A stretch of 64,000 nt of DNA from Vibrio comitans (GTDB taxonomy: Bacteria; Pseudomonadota; Gammaproteobacteria; Enterobacterales; Vibrionaceae): positions 1,178,001-1,242,000 of the forward strand of contig AP024867.1 of NCBI GenBank assembly GCA_024346835.1, in the 5' to 3' direction. The translations under genes were made by a program, and so were the position numbers. The notes beneath the pieces are model-generated. The model did no database searches. It was given only the letters and a program-made list of their open reading frames with translations, and was not told the origin of the DNA. Shown here piece after piece: positions 10,501 to 25,500 of the stretch. Position 1 is the first letter of the stretch. The number at the start of each line of letters is the position of its first letter.

Positions 10501-13500
10501 GTAACGGACAATCTGGTTATTGTTCATATTGCAGGTGACCCGACCAATATCGTTCTGCAAGCGGAAGTGGGCATTGATGGTAGTTACACGATTACTCAAT
10601 TCCAAGCTCTAGAGCACAATGGTAGCGATACTCTTACTCTCACACTTCCAGTGATTGTAACCGACACAGATAACGATCCAGAAACTGAAAATATCACCAT
10701 CAATATCATTGATGGTAATGACCCTGTGATTTCAGATAGTGCTGTGGTCCTGTTCGATGATGCGACGGATAACCCTATTGCAGAGACAGGCTCAGTCAGT
10801 CTTGCTGTGGGCAGTGACGTTATAGAATCCATGGATGTCACCCTAACTTCAGACGAGTTGACGGGGTGGGATGCGCTTACCAGCAACGGTCAGGAGACCA
10901 CACTTACTGTAACTGATGGCAGCCTAGTGTTAACGCTAGCCGATGGCACCGAGGTGCTGCGCTTTGATATTGATCTCGAAGGCAATTATTCCATTACTCA
11001 ATTCTTGCCACTCGATCAACCGGTAGATAACCAAAACCTACTGTCAGCCACAATTACTGCGACCGATGCTGATGGTGACTTTGATTCATCAGTGATTAGT
11101 ATCACCATCAATGACGGTATGGACCCAAGCCGTCCTGGTAATGTTGTTACGCCGTTAAACGAGAATGATATTCCATCGAATGAAATTGGTGATATTGACC
11201 TAACTCCGGGTGTGGATGCCGTTGCCACGGTTGAATTTAGTGACGATGTCTTAAGCGATACCTTATGGCTTGGATTGACCTCAGATAATCGAGCAACGGA
11301 GTTAAAGCTCAGCGACGATGGCACCGTTTTAATTGTGCACATAGCAGGTGATGAAGATGCAGTTGTGCTTCGCGCCACCATTAATTTTGACGGTTCATAT
11401 TCTATTGAACAATTAATGGCTTTAGAGCAGGACACTGCAACTAACGTCAACGATCTCACCCTTCAAGTTGATGTGACCGATACCGATGGAGACGTTCTCC
11501 CAACCACGATCTCTATGCCAATCACTGATGGTGATGATCCCACTATTACTGATACAACAGCGATACTGGACGAAAATGATATCGGTGCTACGGATTACAT
11601 CCCAGAGACGGGTAGCCTCAATTTAGTCAAAGGCAGTGATCTTGTTGAGTCTGTGGTAATCGATGAGAGTGTGTTACTAGACACTGACTGGACTGGCTTA
11701 ACGAGTAACGGTCAACCGGTAGAGCTTGAATTGAGTTCGGTTGCGCAAAACGGCGTATCAGACACCCTAATCGTAACTCGTGCAGACAACGACGAGCCCA
11801 TTCTAGAGATTCGAGTGAATCTTGATGGCACCTTTAGCATTACTCAATTAGGACCTATCGATCAGCTAACAGGCGATTCTATCGACCTAACCTTGCCAGT
11901 AACAGCGAACGATGCTGACGGTGATTTCGATAATGCCAATGTGGTCATTACGATTAACGATGGTGATGATCCAAGTGGTGTGGGCGATGAAGTTACACTG
12001 CAAGAAACAGCAGGCATTGTTCCAGGCGACGGCCAAGTGGTGTTTACTCCTGGCAGTGAAGATATTGTTGATATCTCCTTTGACCCTGAGGTTGTCAATG
12101 ATCCAATTTGGCTTGGCATTGTCAGTAACGGAGAGGGAGTGAGTTTAGAATTAATCGACTCAAAAACTTTGGTTGTTACCTCTAAAGCGGACCCTAGCAC
12201 TGAAGTGCTACGCGTCACTATAGACAACGAAGGTAATTATCAAGTCATCCAGTCTCAACCTATTGAGCAAGACAGCACTGACCTGACCAAGCTTATTTTG
12301 CCAGTTATTGCCAGCGATTCAGAAATGGATACAGGCACAGCTGACATCACGATCAATATTCTGGATAACGTAGCCCCAGTCGCTGAAACCAGCACTGTAG
12401 AATACACAGAAACAGGGGATGCTAACCAATCTAACGGTGGCACAATACTGTTTACGCCTGGCTCTGATGCAGTTGAGACGATTGTCATTGACTCAGTAGT
12501 ATTAAACGATGCCACTTGGGGTGCATTAACCAGTAACGGTGAAGCAACGAGTCTAAATTTGGATCCTACGGGTAAGGTTTTAACTCTTGCTACCGCAACA
12601 ACTGATGTGTTGGTTCTAACGCTAAACGACAATGGCACCTATACGGTTGTACAGAACGATGGGCTTGACCAATTATCAGATGATGACATCAATGATCTGT
12701 TAGTACCTGTTATTGGTACCGACTTTGATGGCGATTTCAGCTCAGCCAATATCAACATTAAGATCACTGATGGCGATAATGCCACTTTGACGGCATCTTC
12801 TATTGAATTGGATGAAGATGATGTTGATGACAACACGGCTACCGATACAGGCTCTATTGGCCTAGTTGAGGGTAGTGATGCGACCAAATCGGTTGAGTTT
12901 ACCCTAACCGATGAACAGAAAGCCGAATGGGAAGCACTAACCAGTAATGGTGAGGAGACTCAGTTGGTGATCACCGCCAATGGCATAACGGTTCAACTTG
13001 CCGACGGTACTCCAGTTCTGACTCTTGCCATTGATATCTCTGGTAACTACACCCTTACACAGTTAGAAGCTCTGGATCAAACCGATGATCTGAACGAGCT
13101 TCAGGTAGGCGTGGATGTTACCGATACTGATGGCGACGTAGTGTCTACAACCATAGACATCACCATTAACGATGGCGATGAGTTTGATATTACCCCGGGG
13201 GATGAGGGCTGGAACGAGGACAACATTGGCGATGGCACCGTTCTGCCAGTTACTGGTGACCTTGGCTACCAAGGCAGTGATGCAATACAAAGCGTTCAGG
13301 TAGAGCTTTCTGATGACCAATTGGCTGTTTGGGAAGCAATTACCAGTAGTGGTGAAGAAACCGATGTAGTGGTTACCGGCAATACAGTTGCCGTGAACAC
13401 CCTAACAGGTGACCCAGTTCTTGAATTAGTACTTAATCCAGACGGTACTTACAGCATCAATCAGTTTGAGGCTATCGACCAAGACGACAATGACCCTACC

Positions 13501-16500
13501 AACCCTGATGAGCTAGTGCTTGATGTTGGGGTGGTAATTACAGATACAGATGGAGATGAGACTCGCACTGGCGTGAGCTTCAAAGTTGAAGACGGCAGCG
13601 ATCCAAGCCTGACCGACGATATCGCAGACATATTCGAGAATGATATTGGTGATCTGACTAAGCAGCCGTTCGAGGGAGACCTTGCGCTGACCGAGGGCAG
13701 CGATGCGGTTACTTCAATTGGTATCAACAACTCAGTACTTGATTTGGCAAGTCCATGGCTGAATCTAGCCAGTAACGGTGAAGATACTGATGTTGCCTTG
13801 TCATCGACTAATCAAATTGGCATCAACGACACGCTTACTGTCTCTCTTGAAGACGGCACTATCGTGATGCAGGTGATTGTAAATATTGATGGTACTTACA
13901 CCATCGACTTGCGTCAGCCGCTAGACCAAGACGTCGTCAGCAATCTAAATAGCTTGTTGGTTCCAGTAGATGTGACCGACAGCGACCTAGATACCACCTC
14001 TGCCACCATCACGGTTAACGTAACCGATGGTGATGACCCAACGGGTGTAGATAGTGATGTGGAGTGGACCGAAACTACAGGTGAGGTTACAGCTGACGGC
14101 ACTATCTCTTTCACTGCTGGCAGTGATGATATTCAAAGCATAGAGTTTGATCCTACAGTGCTGGGCGATAACGCTTGGACTGGATTAATGAGTGAGGGCG
14201 AGTCCGTTACTGTCGAGCTTTCTGATGACGGCAAAACACTTACCGTCACCGCTAATGACTCTGAAGCACCTGTACTAACCATCACTATCGACAACGATGG
14301 CAATTACGATATCACTCAGCACAGACCGATAGAGCAGGCGGATGGCACTGACATCAACGACCTAGTGTTGCCTGTGCTTGCTAAAGATACCGATGGTGAC
14401 TCTGGCAAGGCGAACATCAACATCACTATTAATGATGCGCTTCCAGCAACGGGTGTCGATGCCAATATCAATGTTAAGGAAGAGGGCTTGCCAACCGTTA
14501 CTGACGGTGAGATTGTATTTACGCCAAACAGTGACTCCATTGAGAGCTACGAGTTCTCCCCTGAAGTTGCTAACGACGCAACCTGGGGTGCGTTAACCAG
14601 CAACGATGAAGCAACCACAGTCACGGTCAATGGCAATATCATCACTGTAGCCTTAGCCACTGCTCCCAATGCAGTTGCATTAGAGCTGGTTATCAACCCT
14701 AATGGCACCTTTACTCTAACGCAAAATCTTCCTCTTGATCAGGACGTACTGACCAATATTAATGAGTTGGTTGCGGGTGTGATCGCCACTGATTTTGATG
14801 GGGATACCTCCACTGCGGATATCAAAATCAAGATCACCGATGGCGCCGATCCTCAAATTTCAGACTCGACAGTGAACTTTGTCGAAGTGACTGATGGTTC
14901 AAGCTTTACTGGCAATATGACCATCACGCAAGGCATTGATAATATTGCTAGTGTTGAGTTAGCACCATTGCCCGCTAATTCACCTTGGGACGGTATTACT
15001 AGCGATGGTGAAGAGACAGATCTGATCGTAACGTCTGATTCGATAACAGTTTATAAATCTGGGGATACTTCCCAAGTTGTTTTGACGGTTCAGATAAATC
15101 CAAACGGCAGATACACGATTACGGAAAGTGACGCCGTTGACCAGCCAGTCGATGGCCCTCTGTCACTAGAACTAGAGGTTGTTGTCACTGATACCGATGG
15201 AGACTTTGATACAGGGTCACTTAAATTAAACATATTCGATGGTGCCGACCCCATCGTTATCGACGGTAAGGTAGATATTGTTGAGATCTCTGGTGAACAG
15301 AGTTTCTATGAGAGCTTTGATATTGTTGTTGGTACCGATGAGGTCGAATCTGTAGAAATAGACCCAGAAGTGCTCAATGCAATCGAATGGACTGGTTTGG
15401 TTAGCAACGATCAAGCAACCACAGTAGCACTGTCTAACGGCAATACTTTGCTCACGGTCTATATTGGTAGCGATCCATCTAACAAGGTATTAGAGGTCGA
15501 GATTCTCGATCTAGAGGGTAACTATCGAGTTACCCAGTACCAAGCATTAGATCATGAAACACTGGAAACCTTGTTGTTAGACATCCCAGTGTTGGTTGAC
15601 GACAGTGATATGACCAGTGGCCCTGTTGAGGGGAATATTGCACTGACTATTTCTGACGGTGATGATCCGACACTAGAAAATGACACTCAGGCATGGAGTG
15701 AAGACGATTTAGCATCAATATTCCCTATATTTTCAGACCTTAACCTAACGGTTGGTAGTGATGATATTGCGAGTATTCGATTCGAACTGACTGCAGAGCA
15801 ACTTACTGCACTTGAGAACTTAACCAGTAATGATCAAGCAACCGACGTGTCAGTTTCAGACACCCAGATAATTGTCAGTCAATCGGGCCTAGATGTACTT
15901 GTCATTACGCTTGGTAGCGACGGCTCCTACAGCATCAATCAGACATTGCCCATAGATCAAGACGATACTGGCCAAGTCAATTTAGTGTTTGACGTTGTTG
16001 TTGAAGACACCGATGGCGATGACAATGTTGACCCTATTACAAACCGACCACCTTCCAATATTGATATTACGATTACTGACGGAACGATCATAACAACGGA
16101 CCCTGCCGATGTTTCGTGGAGTGAGGATCAGATAGGTGATACAGGATATGTGTTTGATGGTGATCTGAACTATCAGGGTAGTGATGCCATTGCTACTGCA
16201 GTAATAGACCTTTCTGCAGAGCAGCTCACCGCATGGCAAAGCATCACAGTGAATGGTGAAGCAACAGCCTTTGAGCAAACCGACCAATCACTGGTGGTTC
16301 GATACAACGGTTTGGTTGCTCTGCAATTGACGTTGAATATCGACGGCACGTTTAAGCTTGAGCAATTTATTGCGGTAGACCAAGATAACGGTGGTACTGA
16401 CCAGTCAAACCTAAGCGCCGGGGTTATTTTCACCGATACTGATGGTGACATTACTAACTCAAGTATCACAGTGACCATAGATGATGGTACTGATATCCAG

Positions 16501-19500
16501 ACGACCAATCAGGTTGAAAGCTGGAATGAAGATGATGTTGGTACCATATCTCAGCCAATCACAGGTGATATTGGACTGACCCTCAGCCCAGATGAGTTGG
16601 CAAGTTTAGAGTTTGAATTAACTGCTGATCAGCGCGCCGCTTGGGAAGCGATTACCAGTAATGGAGAAGCGACTACCTTAGTCGAGGGCGAGCGTTCGCT
16701 AGAGCTTCAACTTGGCGATGGCACAGTCGTATTGTCGCTTACCATGGATATCGATGGTAACTATGTTATCGAGCAGTTTGAGTCTATCGACCAGCTAGCC
16801 AACGATGACATCTCTAGGCTTGCAACCAATGTTGTTGCTACCGATGGCGATGGTGATGTGACCACCAATAGTATCTCTCTACAAGTAGAGGATGGTACGA
16901 ACATAGGTCTTGGCAACCGTCGGGTGACATTCAGTGACGATGATATTGGAACTAGCAACTTACCAGTTACAGGTGACATGAGATTGACCGATGGCAGTGA
17001 TGCCTTGGCAAGCTTTGGTTTTAACCTAACTAATGGTCAAACTAATACGTTAAATTCGATTATCAGTAACGGACAAGCAACCTCGTTCACTATTACTGAA
17101 AATGGCACTCTGGTCACTGTATCACTGGATGCTGCACCAAATACACCTGTGTTAACCGTCCGCCTAAATGTAGATGGAGAGGGTAACTTTGACGGCACTT
17201 ACACCGTTGAACAGCTTCAAGCGATTGATCAAACCAACAACAACGACAGAGTTGATCTGTCGTTCCGAGTTCAGCTAGAAGATACTGACGGTGATATTAC
17301 CCGTGCTGCGGCTAGAGTGCGCATCAATGATGGTGAAGACCTATCATTCACCGTTGATGATATCGAATTGGCATGGAATGAAGACAACATCATAGGGGCT
17401 ATAGATTTCCCTATTACCGGTGATGTTGGTTTAACCGCAGGCGTTGATGATATCGCATCTGTAGTGTTCTCTTTAACGGCAGATCAGCAAACTGCATGGG
17501 ATGCAGTGACCTCCAATGGTATGGACACTAAGGTAATTATCAGCGTAGATGGCCAGACTATTACCTTAGTCACAGACGATGCAAATGAAGATGTGGTGCT
17601 GGTGGGTACTATCGATATCGATGGTAATTACAGCTTTGAACAGAAGTTGCCTCTGGATCAGTTTGCATCGGACGATACTAATCGTTTAGGCGTCACGATA
17701 GAGGCAACCGACACTGATAACGATACGGTAACTAAGGATATCAGCCTAGTTATTACTGACGGTACGGATCCGAACTCTACTGATCAAAATGAGATTGTTG
17801 ACGAGAACGTCATCCTTGATATGGATTCAGCCCCAGTAAGCGGCGCTGTGGATCTTGTTAAGGGGATTGATGCTGTCTCGACCGTGCGTTTCAACCAAAG
17901 CGTGCTGACAGACCCTGCATGGACAAGTCTGGTTAGCAACAACCAAGGTGTTGAACTGCTGCTAAGTGCAGACGGCACGACCCTGACAGTGCATATCGCG
18001 GGTGACACAAGCGATGTGGTGCTTGTCGCGACTGTTAACCTTGACGGCACTTATACTGTTGAGCAGATACAGGCTTTAGAGCAGGATAACGATGCGTCAG
18101 ATTTCAATGATCTCAACCTAACTGTAGATGCGACCGATAGCGATGGTGACACAACCTCTGCCAACGTGAATATCCGCATCGATGATGGCCGTGATCCTGA
18201 GGTAGATGCTGTACCGCCATTGACACTTGAAGAGAGCAACATCGATCAAGAGCAGCCTGATGTTCCACCAATCCAAGGTGGTAACGACCCAGATGGCAAC
18301 CTTGAGCGTGGCAACTCAACAGTGACCTTCTTGAAGGGTACCGATGATGTTGAGGCCTTCTACCTTGATGTAAATAACATCACCGCAAGTTATGTCGACA
18401 ACAGCAATCAGACTCAGGTTATCCCACTGACCTATCAAGGTGTGGCGATTACCTTTATTGCGGTTGCTGGTGGCTATATGGGCGTGGCAAACGTCAATGG
18501 TCAGCAGCTTGATATTCTATCGATTCAAATAAACAATGACCTGACGAGTACTGACTTTGGTAAGTTCGACTTTGAGCTTATCCGGGCAATAGATCATCCG
18601 ATTGCAGATGCAGCGGATACCCTAAGCATCAACCTTCCAGTGTTCGTGCAAGACATGGACGGTGATGATTCAGCGACTAAGAATCTAGTGGTTAACGTCG
18701 TGGATGATGTGCCTGAGGTAGTAAGTAAATCTATCTCTGTTGTGGAAGGGGACGACCAAGCGAGCATCAATGTTCTTCGCCAGAGCGGACAAGATACCGA
18801 TGGCGCCGATGATGGTCTACTTACTCAGATCACTATTGGCACTACCAATCTCACCATCGACCCTGACGGTGGTTTCCAAAGCTTCAATCTTTATAGCGAT
18901 GGTAGTGACCCTGCAAATCCAGCGGATCCAAGCCTGTTAATGGGCGTACTCGAAGTGCATCCAGATGGACGTATTCGCTTTACTGCTGCTGACGACGTAC
19001 AACAAAACGGTGATTCTGCCAGTATCGATATTAGTGTTACTGCAACAGACAGCGATGATGATACCGATACCAAGCCGATTACTATTACGGTTGACGATAT
19101 TACTTCCGAGATCACTGTATCAGAGGCAAGCGGAACTGAGGATGCGGGGCGTACTATTGTCGATGGGGATACTAACCCACAAGACAATATTCCAGTCGGC
19201 GATGCACCAATTAAGGTGAATATCAGCGTTAATACTGGAGACTACGACAACAACGAAGAGCTTGGTGATATCACCATTAAGAATGTCGACCCAGCCGAGG
19301 GCGACTTCTACTACTTCGATGGCGCCAACTACATTCTATTGCCAATAAATGCTGGTGAGGTAGTACTAACCAAAGATCTTCTTGATACTGCGACAGCAGA
19401 CAACGAGAACTGGTCAGTAGAGAATCTGTTCTTTGTGCCTGCCCGTCATCAAGGCAGTGAAGGAACTGACTACAGTTACTCGTTCGATGTTCAGGTAGTA

Positions 19501-22500
19501 CGCAATGATTCGGTGAGTGAAACCTTAACCGGAGATCTCACTGTAGAAGTAAAAGCCATTGCTGATACCGCAACTTGGGAGCCATCAGAAGGAAACTTCG
19601 ATGTCACCATCAATGAAGATGAAGAGGCGACTCTAGCTATTCTGGCGCAAACCCAAGATGCCGATGGTTCAGAGACGATTACCTATGAAGTGAGCTTTAC
19701 CTCTGATGTTGGTCAAGTGCTATTGATAGATGGCGTCGAACAAACACCAGATACTAACGGCTTCTACATCATATCTTCTGATGACATTGGTAACGTCACG
19801 GTAAAACCTGCCGAGGATTGGAGTGGTTCATTGCAGCTTAAAGTGGTCGCTATTACCACTGAAAGCGATCCAAATGCTGAAGTGCGAGAAGCTCGCTCTG
19901 AGGAACGCTTCTTTACTGTTAACGTCAACCCTGTTGCTGATGAGGGTTCTTTGACAGTGACTCGTATCGTTATCGATGAAGATACGACAACCACTTTAGA
20001 CCAGCATATTGAGATGACGGCCTCTAAAGATGTTGATGGCTCAGAGTCTCTATTTGTACAGATTTCAAATCTTGTTGATAGCAACGGTAATCCAGCCACT
20101 CTAAATTGGATTGGTACTGGCGACAGTGCCATCGTTGAGATTTCTACCGGAGTGTATGAGATCCCATACGATCAATTAGGGTTCGTAGAGTTTGTTCCTT
20201 TCATTCACAGTAACGTCGATTTTGAGTTCACAGTAACGGGTATTATCCGTGATACTGCGATGGTGCTCAATCCAACTGATGAAGAAAATGGTGGGGGTAC
20301 CTTAGTTGAAGCCAGCAATGATCGTGTTCTAGATTCCCGTCAGGTTGTTGTTGACCTTAAAGGTGTAGCCGACATCCCATTCATTGATGTAGAAGGCGTT
20401 GGGGAGCAGTGGGAGGTTATCCGCAACGAGCAAGGCATAGGTACAGGTATAACCACGACAGTCGATGAGAACCAAGACGTCCCGCTTAGTTTTAAAGTAC
20501 TTTCTGGGGAGCTTGCAGATTCGCCGTTCGATGATTCTGAATCGGTCACAGTGCTGATCTCGAATATCCCTGAGGGCGTAGAGCTTATTGATGAAGAAAA
20601 CAACGCTATCGATTTGGTGTTTGTAGGGTATGACGACAACGGGCAACCTATCTACCAAGCGAACCTTACTGATGCCGGGGTTGATACGGGTATCATAGTT
20701 AGACCTGTTGAGTCATCAACAGAAAACATCAACTTAGATGTGACGGTCGTAATCACCGAAAATGACGGTGATACTGAGGTTTTTGAAGGCAATATCGAGA
20801 TCAAGGTTAAACCGGTTATCGATGCAGAAATTACCTACACTGGCCGCGCGGTAGGTAATGAAGATGAATTCATCACTATAGATTGGCAACCAACGGGCTC
20901 TGATTTTCCAGATGCTGACGAAGAGATTTTGCTACTAAGACTTGAAGGAGTTCCGGAAGGCTCGATCATTCGAGTGGATGGCGAAGAGTTTATGCCATTC
21001 TTTGATAGTACCAAGGGAAAATGGATTGTAGAGATTGGCCTTGAAGAGGTTCTTAATGGCGACGGCGAGGTGATTCGCAATAGTGGTCTTTTGAAACTGC
21101 TCGCCGGCGAAACTGTACTGGAGATCAAGCCACCGGAAGATGACAGTTCCAATTTCGAATTAACGGCGACTCTTGAGATCACCGAAAAAGATTATGAACT
21201 TGAGCAAGGTGAAACGCCGAATGAAGGCATAGCGCTCAAAGAGATCACGGGTACTATTGATGTAATAGTCAAGCCTGTGGTTGAGCTAGACGCGACAATC
21301 GGTATCTTTGATCAAGACGATCTCACTACGTCTTTGGATTCTATCTCGGCGGATGCTGATGGTAGGCTGAGCTTTACCATCAACAATAGTAACAATGAAG
21401 ATGGTCGCTATAGCGTTAACATGCAAGACCTCGATAGCTCAGATAACGAGGCAATCCCAGCAGACGAACCGTCAGAGATCGTCGAAGACTTGGTTATTGA
21501 TTTCAATATCACAGACCAAGATATCCTTGACCAACTTATCATTCTCGGCGCGGTGAACAACGGTGATGGTACATGGGTTATTACCGATGAAGATAGCTTC
21601 GAAATACTTGCGCCAAATGGATTGGTTATTCCGAATGATGGCGACACAAGCTTCTCATCATTGACTGTGACATTTGCCGCTCGTGTTTATGATAGAGGTG
21701 ATGAAGATGAAGGTAATGGCCCACGTATCATCAAAGAAACTGATGTCACTCTTACATTCCCTGAAACGGTAGATGGCAATGATAGTATTGCAGCCGAAAT
21801 CATCGCAAATACTGACGCTGATGACATCGTATTAGGTGTTGAGGACCAAGGCGTTATCGATTTAGGTACGCAGATCCTAAGTAAAGGCATTATTGAAGCG
21901 CAGAATTTTGATGGGGTAATTGATGAGCTCTCGATAGTTTTCAAAACCTCCGATCTTCCTGCGGGCTTTGTTATCAATGGTGCTGACTTTGACTATGTAA
22001 ATGGTGAATACATTTACTTGGCTCAAGTCAATGCTGACGGTTCCATTTCAGGTACAAGCAACCTGACTCTAACGGCTCCGGATGATTATGCTGGTGATGT
22101 AGTTTTAAAATTCACGGCTGTAACCACAGACGTTCAGTCTGGTGATGAGAAGAAGTTTGAGCTTGAAGTCCCTATTGCGATCTCTCCTGAAGTAGAAAAC
22201 TCTCAGAATATCGAAGTGACCGTAGTTGGCACAAGTGGGTTAAATGATGAATTGCTACCTGTAAACGAAGCAGATTCGACCGATGAAGAAGTTTTTCAGC
22301 CAGATACAGCCTATGAAGATGGCTTGATACATCTCGACCTTAGCGTTAGTTCTACAGATAAGGACTCAGATCCAACGCGAGGAGTGGAAAGCATTCAGTC
22401 CATCACAATTACCGTTACAGACCCAACGGAAGGTTGGTTGGTCGACAGTGAAGGTAACTTGGTGACGTCACTTACGCTCACATATGATGCTAGTAACCCA

Positions 22501-25500
22501 TCGGCGTTAGACGACTTCTTGAAAGATGTACAATTCCAACCGGCAGAGCACTTCCCTGAAGGTGATGGTGACAACACCGTTTCCTTGACGGTGTCTGGTA
22601 CTATCACAGACAAGACCATCTTCGATGAAACTGATGGGTATACCAAAGGCCCAGATGAAGACCCAGGCAAACCGTTTAATGGTGAGGTTTCGTTTGAGAT
22701 CATTCCTGTACTTGACCCTATCATAGTCACAGGTGGTGACCGTTCCAATCGGATTATCATTACTGGTGACGAAGATACTGAAATTAGTCTAAATCAAGTG
22801 AATGGTGACCCATTCCTACTATCCCTAATAGACCAAGATGGGTCTGAAGAATTTGTCTCAATTCGACTTTCTGGTGTGCCAGAAGGGTTCTTGGTTAAGT
22901 CTTTAGACGAAGGCCCTGACGGTTTTGTAATCAAGAATAATGGTGATGGTTTTTGGACTATTCAATTAAATGATCCAGCAGCAACTACCGTTGCTTTTGA
23001 CAACATTGAAATTACACCAGCAGAGGATTTCAGTGGTACTGTGGACATTGGCATTATTGTCTTCACTCAAGAGAAACTATTAGGCGTTCCAACCGAGCAC
23101 AATGCTAACTTTACATTGGTGGTAAACCCAGTCGGTGATGTAGTAGACAGTGATATTGCCCAAGCTGTCGAGGGCACAGAGAACGAAGACATCGATATCT
23201 TGCTCAATACCTATATCGTTGATAATGAATACTCATTACCTGGTGATGGAAGTGGTAGTGATTATCAAGAAAGTGCTCCTGAAACGCTGCGCATTACCGT
23301 GGAGGGTGTCCCTGAAGGGGGAGTTATCAAGCTTGCTGACGGCACCTTGTTTACGGACAACGGTGACGGCAGTTGGACGCTAGATGTTGATGCTCAAGAG
23401 TTGGATAAGCTTGTGTTTAACCCAGGCGACAATAACTCGTCTAACTGGGATCCAGCGCAGTTAACCATCAAGGTTCAGTCTGTTGATGTTGCTTCCAATA
23501 GCGGCAACGAATATCTAGGACCTGAAACTGTGCAGGTGGTGGATGTCACTATAGAAGAGGTGAACGATCAGCCTGTATTTGGTGGTGTGAATGATCTAGT
23601 GGCGCTAGAAGATAACGAGTACAACATTACCAATCTCTCCATTGCAGATCCTGATACTGCTGATGACCCTACGGCTATTTATACATTCACCATCACAGTA
23701 GACAGTGGCTTGCTCAACTTTGGCCCAGATGCAGAAACTAACTTCGGCATTACTTTGACGCCAAATACTCCGTCAACGTCAATCACGGTGACGGGTACAG
23801 TTGATCAGATAAACGCAGCTCTTGCTGATGGGGTACGCTTCAATCCGGAGGCAAACTTCAATGGTGATGTGAACGTGGATATCACGGTCAATGATGGTGG
23901 TAATTTAGGTATCGTAGGTGAGCCAAATGATAACTCAGGCAGCTTTGTTATCGATGTTGAGCCAGAGAACGATCAGCCACTTATCGACCCAATCACAGAC
24001 ACCACGGTATCTGAAGATGGCTCGGTGGGCATCACTGGTATTGTTGTCAGTGACGTGGATACAGCAGATGACTCTACGGCGTCATACACGGTAACCATCT
24101 CTGTTCCATCAGGTATCGGTAGCTTTAGCTTTATAGGTGACCCTGACACCTTCGGCGTGGTTATCTCGGGTGTAGGCACAGAGAACGTGACTATCGATGG
24201 TACGGTTGAGCAGGTTAACAACTTCCTAGCCTCTGGCGTTACCTTCACCCCAGCGCCCGACTACAACGGCACCGCTACTGTAACGGTCGAGGTGGATGAT
24301 AATGGTAACTTAGGTGCAGTGGGCGAGCCAAACACCAATCAAACCACTTTTGATGTAGAGGTGACTCCTACCAACGATACTCCTGAGCTGTCGGGTATTA
24401 GTAACAGAAACGTTGATGAAGATAATAGTCTGTCTATAACCGATCTACAGATCTCCGATATAGATGAGTCAAATGATCCAACATCCGATTACGTACTTAC
24501 TATAGCGGCTGATGCTAATGGTGATTTCGACTTTGCTCAGGTGGCGAAGGATGCTTTCCCTGGCAATATCGATATTACAGACGGCCAGGTGGTTCTCACG
24601 GGCACTATTACTGACATCAACACCTTGCTAAGCAGTGGGCTTCTGTTTACTCCAGATGCTAACTATCAAGGTGAGGTGACTGTAACTGTGACTGTCGATG
24701 ACCAAGGCAATTTTGGCGCACCAGATGAGCCAGAAACCGCCAGTGACGATTTTGTGATTACGGTTGATCCGGTGAATGATGAACCAGAGATTGCGGATAT
24801 CCCTACTCAAGATGCGATGGAAGACATTGATACTCTCATCACTGACATCCAGATTTCCGATGTTGATGCAGTTGATAACCCAGATGCTATTTATAACGTC
24901 ACTGTTGGTGTCGACTCTGGCTTACTCAACTTCTTGAGCGACATTCTTGCAGACTTCGACGTCACTATTGAAACGGCACCTTTGCCAGCGGCGAGTATTG
25001 AGATCTCAGGCACCGTTGCCAATATTAACAGTGCACTGGCCAACGGTATCAACTTCACTCCGGCGGCAGAGTCTTTTGGCACCGTGACAGCCACGGTGAC
25101 GGTTAATGACAATGGCAATTTTGATGGCGGTGACGAGACGGCAACCAAACAATTCGATATTGAGGTTTCTGCAGTCAATGATGAGCCAATCAATACTGTC
25201 CCTGCCGAGATCACAGTAGAGGAGGGAGGTAGTGTTAAGGTTGAAGGCATACAAGTAAGTGATGTTGATTATACCGGTGCAAATGCTGGAGACGATATAG
25301 AAGTCCTCCTCAGTGTGGATGTCGGTACGATTAACATTGTTACTGGCAACGGTTCTGTGACCATTACAGGCAACAGTACTGACTCGGTCACCTTGAAAGG
25401 GCCAATAGCTCAAGTCAATGCCGTGTTGGCAGAAGCTGACGCAGCTGATGGTGTGTTTTATAGCAACCCGCAGGGTACGAATAGTGCGGAGCTAACCGTC

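Noticed and set aside
8290..18197. Repeat array considered as CRISPR or DNA satellite
   Set aside because: The period of about 413 bases is a coding-level protein repeat with diverged DNA and no short identical repeats with unique spacers.
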